Shown here piece by piece: positions 44,585 to 53,442 of a stretch of DNA of 64,000 nucleotides. The DNA comes from Kitasatospora sp. SUK 42 (GTDB lineage Bacteria; Actinomycetota; Actinomycetes; Streptomycetales; Streptomycetaceae): NCBI RefSeq assembly GCF_015776785.2, contig NZ_LFMD02000003.1:707798-771797 (forward strand). Reading direction: 5' to 3'. The position numbers were made by a program, and so were the translations under genes. The notes beneath the pieces are model-generated. The model ran no database searches. It saw only the letters and a list, made by a program, of their open reading frames with translations, and was not told where the DNA came from. Positions within the stretch are counted from its first letter, which is position 1; every line of letters starts with the position of its first letter.

Positions 44585-45420
44585 GCAACCGTCCCGTACC
44601 GCTGGGGCGCCGCTCGATCATGGCGCTCCTCCTCGTTTCGGCCGTCGGCGTGACGGCCTTCGGCTGGCCCCTGCTCGCCTCCACCAAGTCGGCCCTGGTC
44701 GGCCACTCCGTGGACGCCCCCTGGCTGTTCGCCCTGCTCCTGCCCCTCCTCCTCGCCGTCGTCATCGCCCAGATCTCCGAGGGCCGCTCGGCGGGCGGCG
44801 GGGCGCCGGGGCTGGACGCCAAGTCCGTGGCCCTGCTGGGCGTCCTGGCCGCCGCCGGTGCCGCCCTGCGCCCGCTCGGCGCGGGGACGGCGGGCCTGGA
44901 CCCGATGTTCTTCCTGATGGTCCTGGCGGGACGGGTGCTCGGCCCCGGCTTCGGCTTCGTGCTCGGCTCGCTGTCGATGTTCGCCTCCGCGCTGCTCACG
45001 GGCGGGGTCGGGCCGTGGCTGCCGTTCCAGATGCTCGCCATGGGCTGGGTCTGCCTCGGCGCCGGCCTGCTGCCCGGCGCTTCCACATTGCGCGGCCGCC
45101 GCGAACTCGCTCTGCTCGCCGCCTACGGCGCACTGTCGTCCGTCCTGTACGGCACGATCATGAACCTCCAGGGCTGGCCGTACATCGGCGGCATGGCCGG
45201 CTCGGTCTCCTTCGTCCCCGGTGATCCGCTACCCGCCAACCTGGTCCGCTTCGCCGCCTACTGCCTGACCACGTCGCTCGGTTGGGACCTGCCGCGCGCC
45301 GCGCTGACCGTGGTCCTCTGCTTCACCCTCGGCACCCCCGTCCTGCGCGCCCTACGCCGTACGACGCGCCGTGCCGCCTTCGACGCCCCGGTCGACTTCC
45401 GGCCGCCGCCGGAGCGCTAG
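44581..45420 (+). CDS. ECF transporter substrate-binding S component, probably cobalamin (CbrT-like)
   Basis: 279 residues, six to seven hydrophobic helices. Motifs AGTAGLDPMFFLMVLAGRVLGPGFGFVLGSLSMFASALLTGGVGPWLPFQMLAMGWVCLGAG (in parts) are those of the DUF-type ECF S components placed with B12 uptake. It is the last gene of the riboswitch operon. S components decide the substrate; B12 is inferred from the riboswitch and family, and not shown directly. Confidence 0.9.
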   Translation: MSNRPVPLGRRSIMALLLVSAVGVTAFGWPLLASTKSALVGHSVDAPWLFALLLPLLLAVVIAQISEGRSAGGGAPGLDAKSVALLGVLAAAGAALRPLGAGTAGLDPMFFLMVLAGRVLGPGFGFVLGSLSMFASALLTGGVGPWLPFQMLAMGWVCLGAGLLPGASTLRGRRELALLAAYGALSSVLYGTIMNLQGWPYIGGMAGSVSFVPGDPLPANLVRFAAYCLTTSLGWDLPRAALTVVLCFTLGTPVLRALRRTTRRAAFDAPVDFRPPPER

Positions 45421-45855
45421 CAGCCCGAACACACCTGCCCGGCGAAGGCCACGGGCCGGCCACACGCCGTAACGCCGTAACTGACCGTCAATCTCCAACT
45501 CACACCACCCATTAGGGCGGCGCGAACGCGCACAAGACCGCGTGCCCCAGGCTCCGCGAGCCCGGGGCGCGGCCCTGTGCGAGGAACGGAGTCACCACCG
45601 AGCGCCCGGGAAGCTCGGCCGTAGCACTCCGAGGCGAACCAGGGCGGAATCCCATCGGGACGCCGTCAACTGGGGCGCGGACAAAGGGGATTGGCGGCGC
45701 ACTACGGATATTTCCGGCCAAATTGTCGGTGTGTCCATGACGCAGTCTTTTGGAGCGTTCCAAGTATGTCTACGCTCACACCAGCTCCACAACCCGGCCC
45801 CATGCGACCATGATCGTTCGGGGTCGTACGGACCTTCCGATTGGACTGGTGTGAA
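45421..45855. other. Intergenic region
   Basis: 435 bases with no gene I can support. It has a short tandem ACGCCGTA pair near 45465 and a relatively AT-rich stretch at 45690-45760 that probably contains the promoter of the secreted repeat protein downstream. A 40-codon frame from 45737 has no ribosome site. Confidence 0.45.
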
Positions 45856-46647
45856 GTGATCAGAAGGCATCACCGACTGCTGGACCGTCCCTCGTTCGCG
45901 CCCCTCCGGGGTCGGCTCGCCGCCCTGGTGGGGGTGGTCGCCCTGCTGGCGGCCGTCCTCACCGGCACCGCCGCCGGCACCGCCAGTGCCGCACCCGCCA
46001 CCGCACCCGCCACCGCGCCCGCCGCCATATCCGACCCCAGCGCCGTATCCGACCCCGCCGCCGCAGCCGCCCCCAGCGCCGGGCCGGTGGTCGGGTGGAT
46101 CTGCAACGGGACGCCCGTCCCTCCCGGCTGGGTCCTCGTCGCGCACATGGCCGGGTGCAACGGAGCCGGCATGTGGCTCCAGACACCCGTGAAGGACGGC
46201 ATCTGGACCTGCGCCACCTCGCCGATCCCGCCCGGCTACGTGCTCTCCGGCCACACGCGCAACAGCTGCGACGGCATGGACTCCTGGTACATGCGGCTGC
46301 CCATCGACGGCCTGTGGACCTGCGGCACCTCGCCGCAGCCGCCCGGGTACGTGCTCACCCAGCACTACCCCAACGGCATGGGCTGCGACAACATCGACGC
46401 CTGGTACATGCAGAAGGTCAAGGACGGCATCTGGACCTGCGCGGGCTCACCGTTCCAGCCCGGGTACGTCAACATCTACCACAGCGACACCATGTGCAAC
46501 GGCGGCATCGGAGCCTGGTACACGGTGCTGGCCAAACAGGGCCTGTGGATGTGCCCGTACCAGCCCGTTCCGGCCGGCTTCCACACCACCTACTACAGCA
46601 AGGAATACTGCAGCGGCCTGGGAGGCTCGCTCCTCATGCGCAACTGA
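45856..46647 (+). CDS. Secreted protein of five Cys-rich ~37-residue repeats
   Basis: 263 residues from the GTG (a TTG five codons upstream is possible; neither has a clear ribosome site). A twin-helix-free Sec signal peptide ends near TASA/APATAP (~46), an Ala/Pro linker follows, and then five repeats of the form G-x-W-T-C-x2-S-P-x-P-P-G-Y-V-L-x2-H-x5-C-x3-D-x-W-Y-M. Each repeat has two cysteines, likely one disulphide. No catalytic motif. I do not recognise the family; the repeats suggest a binding or wall-associated role. Confidence 0.85.
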   Translation: MIRRHHRLLDRPSFAPLRGRLAALVGVVALLAAVLTGTAAGTASAAPATAPATAPAAISDPSAVSDPAAAAAPSAGPVVGWICNGTPVPPGWVLVAHMAGCNGAGMWLQTPVKDGIWTCATSPIPPGYVLSGHTRNSCDGMDSWYMRLPIDGLWTCGTSPQPPGYVLTQHYPNGMGCDNIDAWYMQKVKDGIWTCAGSPFQPGYVNIYHSDTMCNGGIGAWYTVLAKQGLWMCPYQPVPAGFHTTYYSKEYCSGLGGSLLMRN

Positions 46648-46684
46648 TCCCATCCCCGGCACGGACCTCCCGAACCACGGGACG

Positions 46685-46725
46685 CCGCCCGCCGACCCGG
46701 CCGATCGCGCCGGGCCGGTGGGCGG
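46685..46725 (+). terminator. Long GC hairpin
   Basis: Arms 46685-46701 and 46709-46725 pair over 17 bp with two G-T wobbles and a 7-base loop, 38 bases after the repeat protein. Confidence 0.75.
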
Positions 46726-46890
46726 TCGGGCCCGCCGAGCACGCACAAGGTCCCCGATCCGCCGTCTCCACCGGCCTGCCACCCATGACACGCAGGCCAC
46801 CCAGGGCGAATGCGACCGCCGGTGCCGATCGCTGCTACGCTGCGCGCCACATTCCAACTCGTCGGAAGATCAACCGATTTGGGGGAGGCC

Positions 46891-47886
46891 GTGAAGGTTC
46901 TCATCACCGGCGGTGCCGGGTTCATCGGGTCCACCATCGCCAGCGCCTGTCTGGACGAGGGCATCGAGCCCGTGATCCTGGACGACCTGTCCACCGGGCG
47001 CCCCGAGTTCGTCGCCGGCCGCACCTTCTACCGGGGCGACATCGCCGACGGCGACCTGGTCGACCGCGTCTTCCGCGACCACCCGGACATCCACGCCACC
47101 ATCGGCTGTGCCGCCCGGATCGTCGTCCCCGAATCGGTGGCCGACCCGCTCGGCTACTACCACGCCAACGTCACCAAGGGCCTGGCCCTGGTCACCCACC
47201 TGCTGCGCAACGGCTGCCACCGGCTCGTCTTCTCCGGTTCGGCCTCGGTCTACGACGCCGGCCAGGCCATCACCGAGGACGCTCCGTTCAAGCCGCTGTC
47301 CCCGTACGCGCGTACCAAGGCGGCCTTCGAGGGCGCGCTGGAGGACGTCACCGGCGGTACCGACCTGCGGGCCATCACCCTGCGGTACTTCAATCCGATC
47401 GGCGCCGATCCCAAGCTCCGCACCGGTCTCCAGACCACCAAACCGACCCATGCCCTCGGCGTCATGATCAACCGCTACCGTGCCGGTGAGCCGTTCCCGG
47501 TCACCGGCACGAACTGGCCCACCCGCGACGGCTCCGGCATCCGCGACTACGTCCACGTCTGGGACCTGGCCGCGGCCCACATCGCCGCGGTGCGCCGCTT
47601 CGACACCGTCGTGCCCGGGACCGGCCCCCGCTACCTGCCGATCAACCTCGGCTCCGGCAACGGCACCACCGTCTTCGAACTGATCAGGGCGTTCGAGGAC
47701 GTCACCGGCGAGCCGCTCCCCCACCACCTCGCCGACGCCCGCCCCGGCGACAACGCCGGCGCCTACCCCGTCATCGACCGCGCCCGGACCCTGCTGGGCT
47801 GGGCCCCGGCCCACACCCTCCAGGACGGCATCGCCGCCGCCCTCGTCTGGGACAAGGCCCGCCACACGATCCTCGCAGAGGAGTGA
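46891..47886 (+). CDS. NAD-dependent sugar epimerase (UDP-glucose 4-epimerase-like)
   Basis: 331 residues. Rossmann motif KVLITGGAGFIGS at the N-terminus, ILDDLSTGRPEFV, the catalytic Ser in GSASVYD, and YARTK for the Tyr-x3-Lys pair. ITLRYFNPIGADP matches the GalE family. GTG start chosen for homology, but GGGGGAGG sits only 2 bases before it; TTG at 46879 with GGAAG upstream is an alternative. Makes UDP-galactose or a related sugar; no sugar operon adjoins it. Confidence 0.9.
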   Translation: MKVLITGGAGFIGSTIASACLDEGIEPVILDDLSTGRPEFVAGRTFYRGDIADGDLVDRVFRDHPDIHATIGCAARIVVPESVADPLGYYHANVTKGLALVTHLLRNGCHRLVFSGSASVYDAGQAITEDAPFKPLSPYARTKAAFEGALEDVTGGTDLRAITLRYFNPIGADPKLRTGLQTTKPTHALGVMINRYRAGEPFPVTGTNWPTRDGSGIRDYVHVWDLAAAHIAAVRRFDTVVPGTGPRYLPINLGSGNGTTVFELIRAFEDVTGEPLPHHLADARPGDNAGAYPVIDRARTLLGWAPAHTLQDGIAAALVWDKARHTILAEE

Positions 47887-47912
47887 CGGCGCCCGCCGGC
47901 GCTCCAAGGGGC

Positions 47913-47932
47913 GTGCGGGACTTGGCCCGCAC
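47913..47932. terminator. Hairpin between convergent genes
   Basis: GTGCGGG (47913-47919) and CCCGCAC (47926-47932), 6-base loop, between the epimerase (+) and the SRPBCC gene (-). Confidence 0.6.
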
Positions 47933-47963
47933 ACGGCCGCGCTCTCCGGTACGACGCCGGGGG

Positions 47964-48401
47964 TCAGGGCCGGTCGGCGAGGTGCTCGACCAGACGGTCG
48001 AAGCTGGAGTTGAGGCCAGCTTCGGCCTCCGGGCCGCGGAACATCGCCGGCACCTCGGTCTGGTGCAGCACCACCCGCGTGCGGCCGTCGCCGAGGTCGG
48101 TGAAGGTGAGGGTGGAGCGCATGCCCGTGCCCTCCACCAGCATCGCGAAGAACTCGCCGGGCCGGAGGTCGGTGATCTCGGCCTTCAGCGGGTACCGGTC
48201 GCCGGTGGCATCGACGACCATGGTGCTGTCGTAGCGCCCGCCGACCTTCGGCTCGATGGTCACGGTGTCCAGCGGGACATGGGTGCCGGCCGGGCCCCAG
48301 AAGCGGACGAACTGTTCCGGGTCGATGTACGCCTGGAACGCGGCGGCGGGGGTGCCCGGCAGCTCGCGGGTGATGGTCAGCTCGCCCAGGTTCTCGGTCA
48401 T
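47964..48401 (-). CDS. SRPBCC / AHSA1-type (START-like) protein
   Basis: 145 residues. ELPGTPAAAFQAYIDPEQFVRFWGPAG at the N-terminus and the later GGRYDSTMV, RPGEFFAMLVEG, TLTFTDLGDGRTRVVLHQTEVP and MFRGPEAEAGLNSSFDRLVEHL match the AHSA1/DUF1801-associated SRPBCC fold, a hydrophobic ligand-binding cavity. Often co-occurs with ArsR regulators, but none is here. Ligand unknown. Confidence 0.9.
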   Translation of the reverse strand: MTENLGELTITRELPGTPAAAFQAYIDPEQFVRFWGPAGTHVPLDTVTIEPKVGGRYDSTMVVDATGDRYPLKAEITDLRPGEFFAMLVEGTGMRSTLTFTDLGDGRTRVVLHQTEVPAMFRGPEAEAGLNSSFDRLVEHLADRP

Positions 48402-48522
48402 CTCGGTGTCTCCTCCGTCGTTGCGGTGTCGCTTTCACAGGGGTAGACCGGGGCCGCGTCGAGAACTCATCGCTGTTCGCGAAAGTTTTTTCGGCGGGTT
48501 TCCCGGAGCCGACGCTCGCCGA

Positions 48523-49101
48523 CTAACCCGTGGGCTGCGACTCGCCCCGGAGCACCGCCAGCTCGATCTCGCGGCCCGTGCCGTGGCCGGGGACGGGCAG
48601 TGCCACGCCGGAGGGCTCGAAGCCCGCCCTGACGTACATCGCCCGGGCGCGGGCGTTGTCCTCGTGGACGAACAGCCGGACGCGCTCGATCCGGGGCTCG
48701 GTGAGCGACCACGACCACTCCTGGGCGGCCCGGATGAGGTCGTGCGCCAGCCCGGTGCCCCGCGCCTCGGGGCGGACGTAGACACCGACGATGTGCGTCT
48801 GCGGGACGTCGATGACGTCGCCTTCGAGGGCCCCCTCCCCGCCGGGCCGCTCGACCAGCGCGGTCATCGAACCGAGCCAGCGCCCGTCGGCGGCCTCGGC
48901 GATGAACTGGCCCACGGAGAGGCTCTCGGCGGCCCTCGCGGCGCGGTCCTGCCAGAACTCGTCGGGCTCGGCGGCCGCCTGCTCGTACGTCTCCAGGAAG
49001 GCGATGGCCGCGACCGGGTCCTGCAACGCGTCCAGCCGGATCTCCCTGACCCGCGCCCAGTCCTCGGTCCGTACCCGTCTGATGATGATGGTGGTGCTCA
49101 T
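48523..49101 (-). CDS. GNAT family N-acetyltransferase
   Basis: 192 residues. IIIRRVRTEDWARVREIRLDALQDP at the start and the acetyl-CoA motif VGVYVRPEARGTGLAHDLIRAA (R/Q-x2-G-x-G/A) near the middle, then VRLFVHEDNARARAMYVRAGFEPSG. Ordinary GNAT length; acceptor unknown. Confidence 0.93.
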   Translation of the reverse strand: MSTTIIIRRVRTEDWARVREIRLDALQDPVAAIAFLETYEQAAAEPDEFWQDRAARAAESLSVGQFIAEAADGRWLGSMTALVERPGGEGALEGDVIDVPQTHIVGVYVRPEARGTGLAHDLIRAAQEWSWSLTEPRIERVRLFVHEDNARARAMYVRAGFEPSGVALPVPGHGTGREIELAVLRGESQPTG

Positions 49102-49279
49102 CGCGTGATGATCTCATCGGCGTCGGCCGTCCTGTCCATCCGTTTTCGGGAGCGTGACCGCCGCCACCCGGCTGCGGCAATCCCTGACGAACCGTTCGGA
49201 CTCACCGAACGCCCCCGTACGCTGTCCCGCAGCACTGGGAGCATGGGCGCTTCAGGGAGTCGGAGAGTCGGGGAAACCG

Positions 49280-50158
49280 GTGGAACTTCGTCAGTTGCGC
49301 GTCTTCGAGGCCGTCGTCGCCCACCGCACCGTCACCGCCGCGGCCGTGGCGCTCGGCCTCGCACCGTCCTCCGTCTCCGAGCAGATCCGCACCCTCGAAC
49401 GCAGCCTGGGTACCGACCTGTTCGACCGGGCGCCGCGCGGGATGGCCCTCACCCCGGCCGGCGAACGGCTGCTGCCGTGGTCCCGCAAGCTGCTCGACCA
49501 GGCCGACCAGGCGCGCCGGGAGGTGGTCTCCGCCCGCGCCCGGCTGCGCCTCGGCGCCCTGGAGACCATCGCCGCCACCCACGTGCCGGCCGTCCTCGCC
49601 CGGCTCGCCGAACGCCGCCCGGACCTCGACGTCTCCCTGCACACCGACACCGCCCGGGACGGTCTGCTCGGCGGAGTCGCCGCCGGGGCGCTGGAGGCCG
49701 CGCTGATCCTGGACACCGCCGGCCCGCTCGGCGAACTCGGCTTCTACCTCCCGCCCGCCCCGCTCGACCACCTCGACCTCCGGGACGTCCCGCTCGCCCT
49801 GGTCGCCTCCCCGGCCCACCCCCTCGCCCGCGCCACCACGCTCACCCGTGAGGACCTGCGCGGCCAGCGCCTCCTGGTCAACAGCCCCGCCTGCTCCTTC
49901 TGGCTCGCCGGCGAACGCCTGCTCGGCCACGACGTCGAACGCATCCGTACCGGCGGCGTCGCCGTCACCCGCGCCTGCGCCGAGCAGGGCCTCGGCATCG
50001 CCCTCCTCCCCGAGTTCGCCGTCCAGGACCACCTCACCGCCGGCACCCTCATCCGCCTCCCCCTCGAAACCCCGCCCCTCCACCTCCGCCTCGTCTGGCG
50101 CGCCGAGCGCGAAACCGTCCCGGGCCTGCGCGAAGTCCTCCACGCCGCCTCCGCCTGA
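49280..50158 (+). CDS. LysR family transcriptional regulator
   Basis: 292 residues, GTG start giving VELRQLRVFEAVVAHRTVTAAA; upstream in-frame starts are rejected because the HTH begins here. HTH: TVTAAAVALGLAPSSVSEQIRTLERSLGTDLFDR. The effector-binding half contains GALETIAATHVPAVLARLAERRP. Divergent from the acetyltransferase gene, which may be its target. Confidence 0.93.
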   Translation: MELRQLRVFEAVVAHRTVTAAAVALGLAPSSVSEQIRTLERSLGTDLFDRAPRGMALTPAGERLLPWSRKLLDQADQARREVVSARARLRLGALETIAATHVPAVLARLAERRPDLDVSLHTDTARDGLLGGVAAGALEAALILDTAGPLGELGFYLPPAPLDHLDLRDVPLALVASPAHPLARATTLTREDLRGQRLLVNSPACSFWLAGERLLGHDVERIRTGGVAVTRACAEQGLGIALLPEFAVQDHLTAGTLIRLPLETPPLHLRLVWRAERETVPGLREVLHAASA

Positions 50159-50185
50159 CGACTGACGGCCCCGCACGACGACGAA

Positions 50186-50216
50186 CGGCGCGCCCCGGTG
50201 AACCCGGGACGCGCCG
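50186..50216. terminator. Bidirectional hairpin
   Basis: CGGCGCG (50186-50192) pairs with CGCGCCG (50210-50216), extended inside by CCCGG/CCGGG. It separates the convergent LysR and monooxygenase genes. Confidence 0.75.
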
Positions 50217-50233
50217 CTCGCCCTGCCTGACCG

Positions 50234-50557
50234 TCAGGCCTTCGGGCCCGCCGACTGGACGACCTCGAAGGACCACAGCGTGGAGCCGGAGGCGGCCGGG
50301 CGCTTGGGGGCCTCGCCCTCGCCGCCGTGCTGGTGGGCCGCCTTCATCGGGCCCTCCATCCAGGCCTGGAAGTCCTCGTCGCTGCGCCAGCGGGTGTAGA
50401 CGAGGTATTGGTCGGTCCCCTCGACCGGGCGGAGCAGCTCGAACCACTCGAAGCCGTCCGAGTTCTCCACCGCGCCGGCACGCGAGGCGAAGCGCTTCTC
50501 CAGCACCTCGCGCTGCTCGGCCGGGACCGTCAGCACGTTGATCTTGACGACGGACAT
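50234..50557 (-). CDS. Antibiotic biosynthesis monooxygenase (ABM) domain protein
   Basis: 107 residues. VVKINVLTVPAEQREVLEKRFASRAGAVENSDGFEWFELLRP and YLVYTRWRSDEDFQAWMEG match the ABM dimeric alpha/beta fold, which also includes MhuD-type heme oxygenases (the WRSDEDFQAWM helix is shared). Start ATG; no neighbour indicates a substrate. Confidence 0.92.
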   Translation of the reverse strand: MSVVKINVLTVPAEQREVLEKRFASRAGAVENSDGFEWFELLRPVEGTDQYLVYTRWRSDEDFQAWMEGPMKAAHQHGGEGEAPKRPAASGSTLWSFEVVQSAGPKA

Positions 50558-50764
50558 GCCGCTCCTTCTGCTCCGCCGGGGTCGCGGGTGCGGCCGCCGG
50601 CCCGGTTGTTGCGTACGGGCAGCAGTCTCCTACACCTCACACCTGGCGGCTCGGGTGATCCACGGCGAGCCGGTCACGGTCGGTGGCGGATGGTCGACGT
50701 GCAGGGCGGGAGCGGGAGTGCAAGCCTGGATTCAGACCCAAACCCGAGGAACGTAGGAGCGGTC

Positions 50765-50941
50765 ATGGGTATCGGTGACAAGTTCAGGGACAAGGCGCAG
50801 CAGGCGGAGGAGGAGGCCAAGCAGCGTCTCGGCCGGCAGCAACCGCAGCAGGACGAGGCCCAGCAGAAGGCCGCCCAGGCCAAGCAGCAGGGCCAGCAGA
50901 ACCTGGACGATCTGCAGGACGACATCGAGGACCAGCAGTAG
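50765..50941 (+). CDS. Small Gln-rich hydrophilic protein (CsbD-like)
   Basis: 58 residues, MGIGDKFRDKAQQAEEEAKQRLG followed by Gln-rich helices and the acidic end DLQDDIEDQQ. AGGAGC lies just upstream. Resembles CsbD-like or small stress-induced coiled-coil proteins. Preceded by about 200 bases with no other gene. Confidence 0.8.
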   Translation: MGIGDKFRDKAQQAEEEAKQRLGRQQPQQDEAQQKAAQAKQQGQQNLDDLQDDIEDQQ

Positions 50942-51061
50942 CCGAGCACACCGAGCGGCGACGGCCGAGGGCGAGCCCTCGGCCGTCGCGACGTTCATCA
51001 CCGGTCCGGCGCTCACCGCGGCCGTCAACCGGCTGTCGGAGCAGGTGCCTTGCAGGAGCGG

Positions 51062-53134
51062 CTAGAACGACCGCCCCTCCCCCCGGTACGGCGGCTCGGG
51101 CCCGGTCGGGTCCGGCCGGTCCCGCAGGTCGGCGCAGAGGGTGGAGCTGAGCCGGGTGAGCAGGTCGGCGAGCTCGGTGTGCTGCCGCTCGTCCCAGTCC
51201 CCCAGCAGCGCGGCGAGCTGGGTGCGCCGGGCCTCGACCAGGCGCAGCGCCGCCTCCTTCCCCGGTTCGGTGAGCCGCAGCGGCAGGCCGCCGGTCCGGG
51301 CGGCCAGGCCCCGGCCCTCCACCTCCCGCACCGCCTCCTCGATGACCGCGAACGGGATGATCCGCCGCTCGGCGAGTTCGGCCGGCTCCGCCGAGCCGTG
51401 GTGGTGGATCTGGAGCAGCAGCCAGCTGGAGGCGGGCAGCAGGTCGAGCCCGGCGGTGGCGGTGATCCGCCGGAAGAGGTCGCGCCGGGCCTCCCGGGTG
51501 CTCAGGACCGAGAGCGCGCGGGCGATCTCGTCCAGCGAGGTGCGCTGCACCGGGTTGAGGCCGATGGACTCGCTGAGGTCGGGAGCCGTCACCGTGGAGC
51601 GCAGTTTCTGCTCGCGCAGGAACAGGGACAGGACGAAGGCGAGCAGCGCGACGGGCACGGCGTACAGGAACACCCGGGTGATCGATTCGGCGTAGGCGTG
51701 GTAGACCCCGGCCCGGGCGGCGGCCGGGAGCCGGGCGATCAGCCGGGGGTCGGAGGTGATCGACTCCGGCCGGAAGCCCGGCGGCAGCGGCAGTCCGGCC
51801 AGTGCTTCGGCCAGTCGCCCGCGCAGTCCGCCGGCGAAGACCGTCCCGAAGATGGAGACGCCGAAGGAGGCCCCGATGGAGCGGAAGAAGGTGGCGCCGG
51901 CGGTGGCGACACCGAGGTCCTGGTAGTCGACCGAGTTCTGCACGATCAGCACCAGCACCTGCATCACCAGGCCCAGTCCGAGGCCGAAGACCAGGAAGTA
52001 GAGGCTCATCTCGGCCGTGCCGGTGTGCTCGTCCAGCCGGGAGAGCAGCAGCAGCCCGACGGTGGTGACGGCCGTGCCGACGATCGGGAAGATCCGGTAG
52101 CGACCGGTCCTGGCGACGATCTGACCGGAGCCGATCGAGGTGAACAGCATGCCGAGCACCATCGGCAGCATGTGGATGCCGGACGTGGTGGGCGAGACCT
52201 GCTGGACGACCTGGAGGAAGGTCGGCAGGTAGGTGAGCGCGCCGAACATCGCGAAGCCGACCACGAAGGAGATCACCGCGACCAGGCTGAAGGTCTGCGA
52301 GCGGAACAGCCGCAGCGGCAGGACGGGTTCCACGGCCGCGCGCTCGACCAGGACGAAGGCGAGCAGCAGCACCAGCCCGAGAACGCCCAGGCCGACGATC
52401 TGCCAGGAGTTCCAGGCCCAGGTGACGCCGCCGAGCGAGGTCATCAGGACCAGGCAGGTGGCGACGGCCGCGATCAGCGCGGTGCCCAGGTAGTCGATCC
52501 GGTGCTCGCGCCGGACCTCCAGGCCGTGCAGCACGGCGGCGATCACCACCAGGGCGACGACGCCGATCGGCAGGTTGATGTAGAAGACCCAGCGCCAGCT
52601 GAGGTGGTCGACGAACAGCCCGCCCAGCAGCGGCCCGAGCACGCTGGTGACGCCGAAGACGGCGCCGAAGAGGCCCTGGTACTTGCCGCGGTCCCGGGGC
52701 GAGACGAGGTCGCCGACGATCGCCTGGGAGAGCACCAGCAGGCCGCCGCCCCCGAGGCCCTGGAGAGCGCGGAAGGCGATCAACTCGCCCATGTTCTGGG
52801 CGATTCCGCACAGCACCGAGCCGAGCAGGAAGATCACGATGGAGGCCTGGAAGAAGCGCTTCCGGCCGTACATGTCGCCGAGCTTGCCCCACAGCGGGGT
52901 GGCGGCGGTGGAGGCCAGCAGGTAGGCGGTGACCACCCAGGACAGGTGCTCCAGCCCGCCGAGGTCGCTGACGATGGTGGGCAGCGCGGTGGAGACGATG
53001 GTCTGGTCGAGGGCGGCGAGCAGCATCGCCAGCAGCAGGGCGCCGATGGGCACCCAGAGGTTGGGAACGGTGACCTCCGGCGGGCCGGGAGGGTTCGCCG
53101 GGCTCCGGTCGGACGCGGCGAGCGGGTCCGTCAT
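51062..53134 (-). CDS. DHA2-type MFS drug transporter fused to a MarR-like domain
   Basis: 690 residues. Residues ~1-510 are a 14-helix EmrB/QacA-type pump (LDQTIVSTALPTIVSDLG, GKLGDMYGRKR, and GAVFGVTSVLGPLLGG). From ~525 the chain continues as a soluble domain: SLDEIARALSVLSTREARRDLFRRI, LLPASSWLLLQIHHHGSAEPAELAERR, and a wing GRGLAARTGGLPLRLTEPG, the outline of a MarR winged helix, followed by a dimer-type helix. Normal pumps of this family end near 500 residues. A perfect 11-bp inverted repeat lies upstream (53213-53263). ATG giving MTDPLAASDRS chosen. Confidence 0.93.
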   Translation of the reverse strand: MTDPLAASDRSPANPPGPPEVTVPNLWVPIGALLLAMLLAALDQTIVSTALPTIVSDLGGLEHLSWVVTAYLLASTAATPLWGKLGDMYGRKRFFQASIVIFLLGSVLCGIAQNMGELIAFRALQGLGGGGLLVLSQAIVGDLVSPRDRGKYQGLFGAVFGVTSVLGPLLGGLFVDHLSWRWVFYINLPIGVVALVVIAAVLHGLEVRREHRIDYLGTALIAAVATCLVLMTSLGGVTWAWNSWQIVGLGVLGLVLLLAFVLVERAAVEPVLPLRLFRSQTFSLVAVISFVVGFAMFGALTYLPTFLQVVQQVSPTTSGIHMLPMVLGMLFTSIGSGQIVARTGRYRIFPIVGTAVTTVGLLLLSRLDEHTGTAEMSLYFLVFGLGLGLVMQVLVLIVQNSVDYQDLGVATAGATFFRSIGASFGVSIFGTVFAGGLRGRLAEALAGLPLPPGFRPESITSDPRLIARLPAAARAGVYHAYAESITRVFLYAVPVALLAFVLSLFLREQKLRSTVTAPDLSESIGLNPVQRTSLDEIARALSVLSTREARRDLFRRITATAGLDLLPASSWLLLQIHHHGSAEPAELAERRIIPFAVIEEAVREVEGRGLAARTGGLPLRLTEPGKEAALRLVEARRTQLAALLGDWDERQHTELADLLTRLSSTLCADLRDRPDPTGPEPPYRGEGRSF

Positions 53135-53212
53135 GACGTCTCCGTAGGGTCGCGGGCCGCCATCACCGGGGCCCGTGCGGATGATCACTCCCAGCTCACC
53201 ATGCTGGCAGAT

Positions 53213-53263
53213 ATGTCCCGGTTCGCGCCGCCCGGTTGAGCCGAACGTAAGCAACCGGGACAT
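53213..53263. promoter_or_regulatory. Inverted-repeat operator upstream of MFS-MarR fusion
   Basis: ATGTCCCGGTT (53213-53223) and AACCGGGACAT (53253-53263) are perfect 11-bp arms 29 bases apart, with the inner half-sites GTTCG (53221) and CGAAC (53242). It lies between the pump gene (-) and the divergent cell-wall protein gene (+). Confidence 0.6.
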
Positions 53264-53442
53264 CCGCCGCACCCCGGCTGTTCATCGGGAGCCAACCGCC
53301 ACCAACCGGCACAACACCCCCGCCGGGGTCCGGACGCCCCTGTCCACCCCCAGGACCGTCCTGCATAATCAGGCGCGATCGTGCGCCCGGGACCGGCCCG
53401 GGAGCCACCGCGACCCGACCGCGACACCGAGGAGGCCGGCCG

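Noticed and set aside
45737..45859. 40-codon frame starting MTQSFGAFQVC
   Set aside because: No ribosome site, overlaps the start of the secreted repeat protein, no similarity recognised.
50784..52892. Open frame of 702 codons overlapping the MFS-MarR fusion in another frame
   Set aside because: Arg/Ala/Gly-rich shadow of the pump gene on the same strand.
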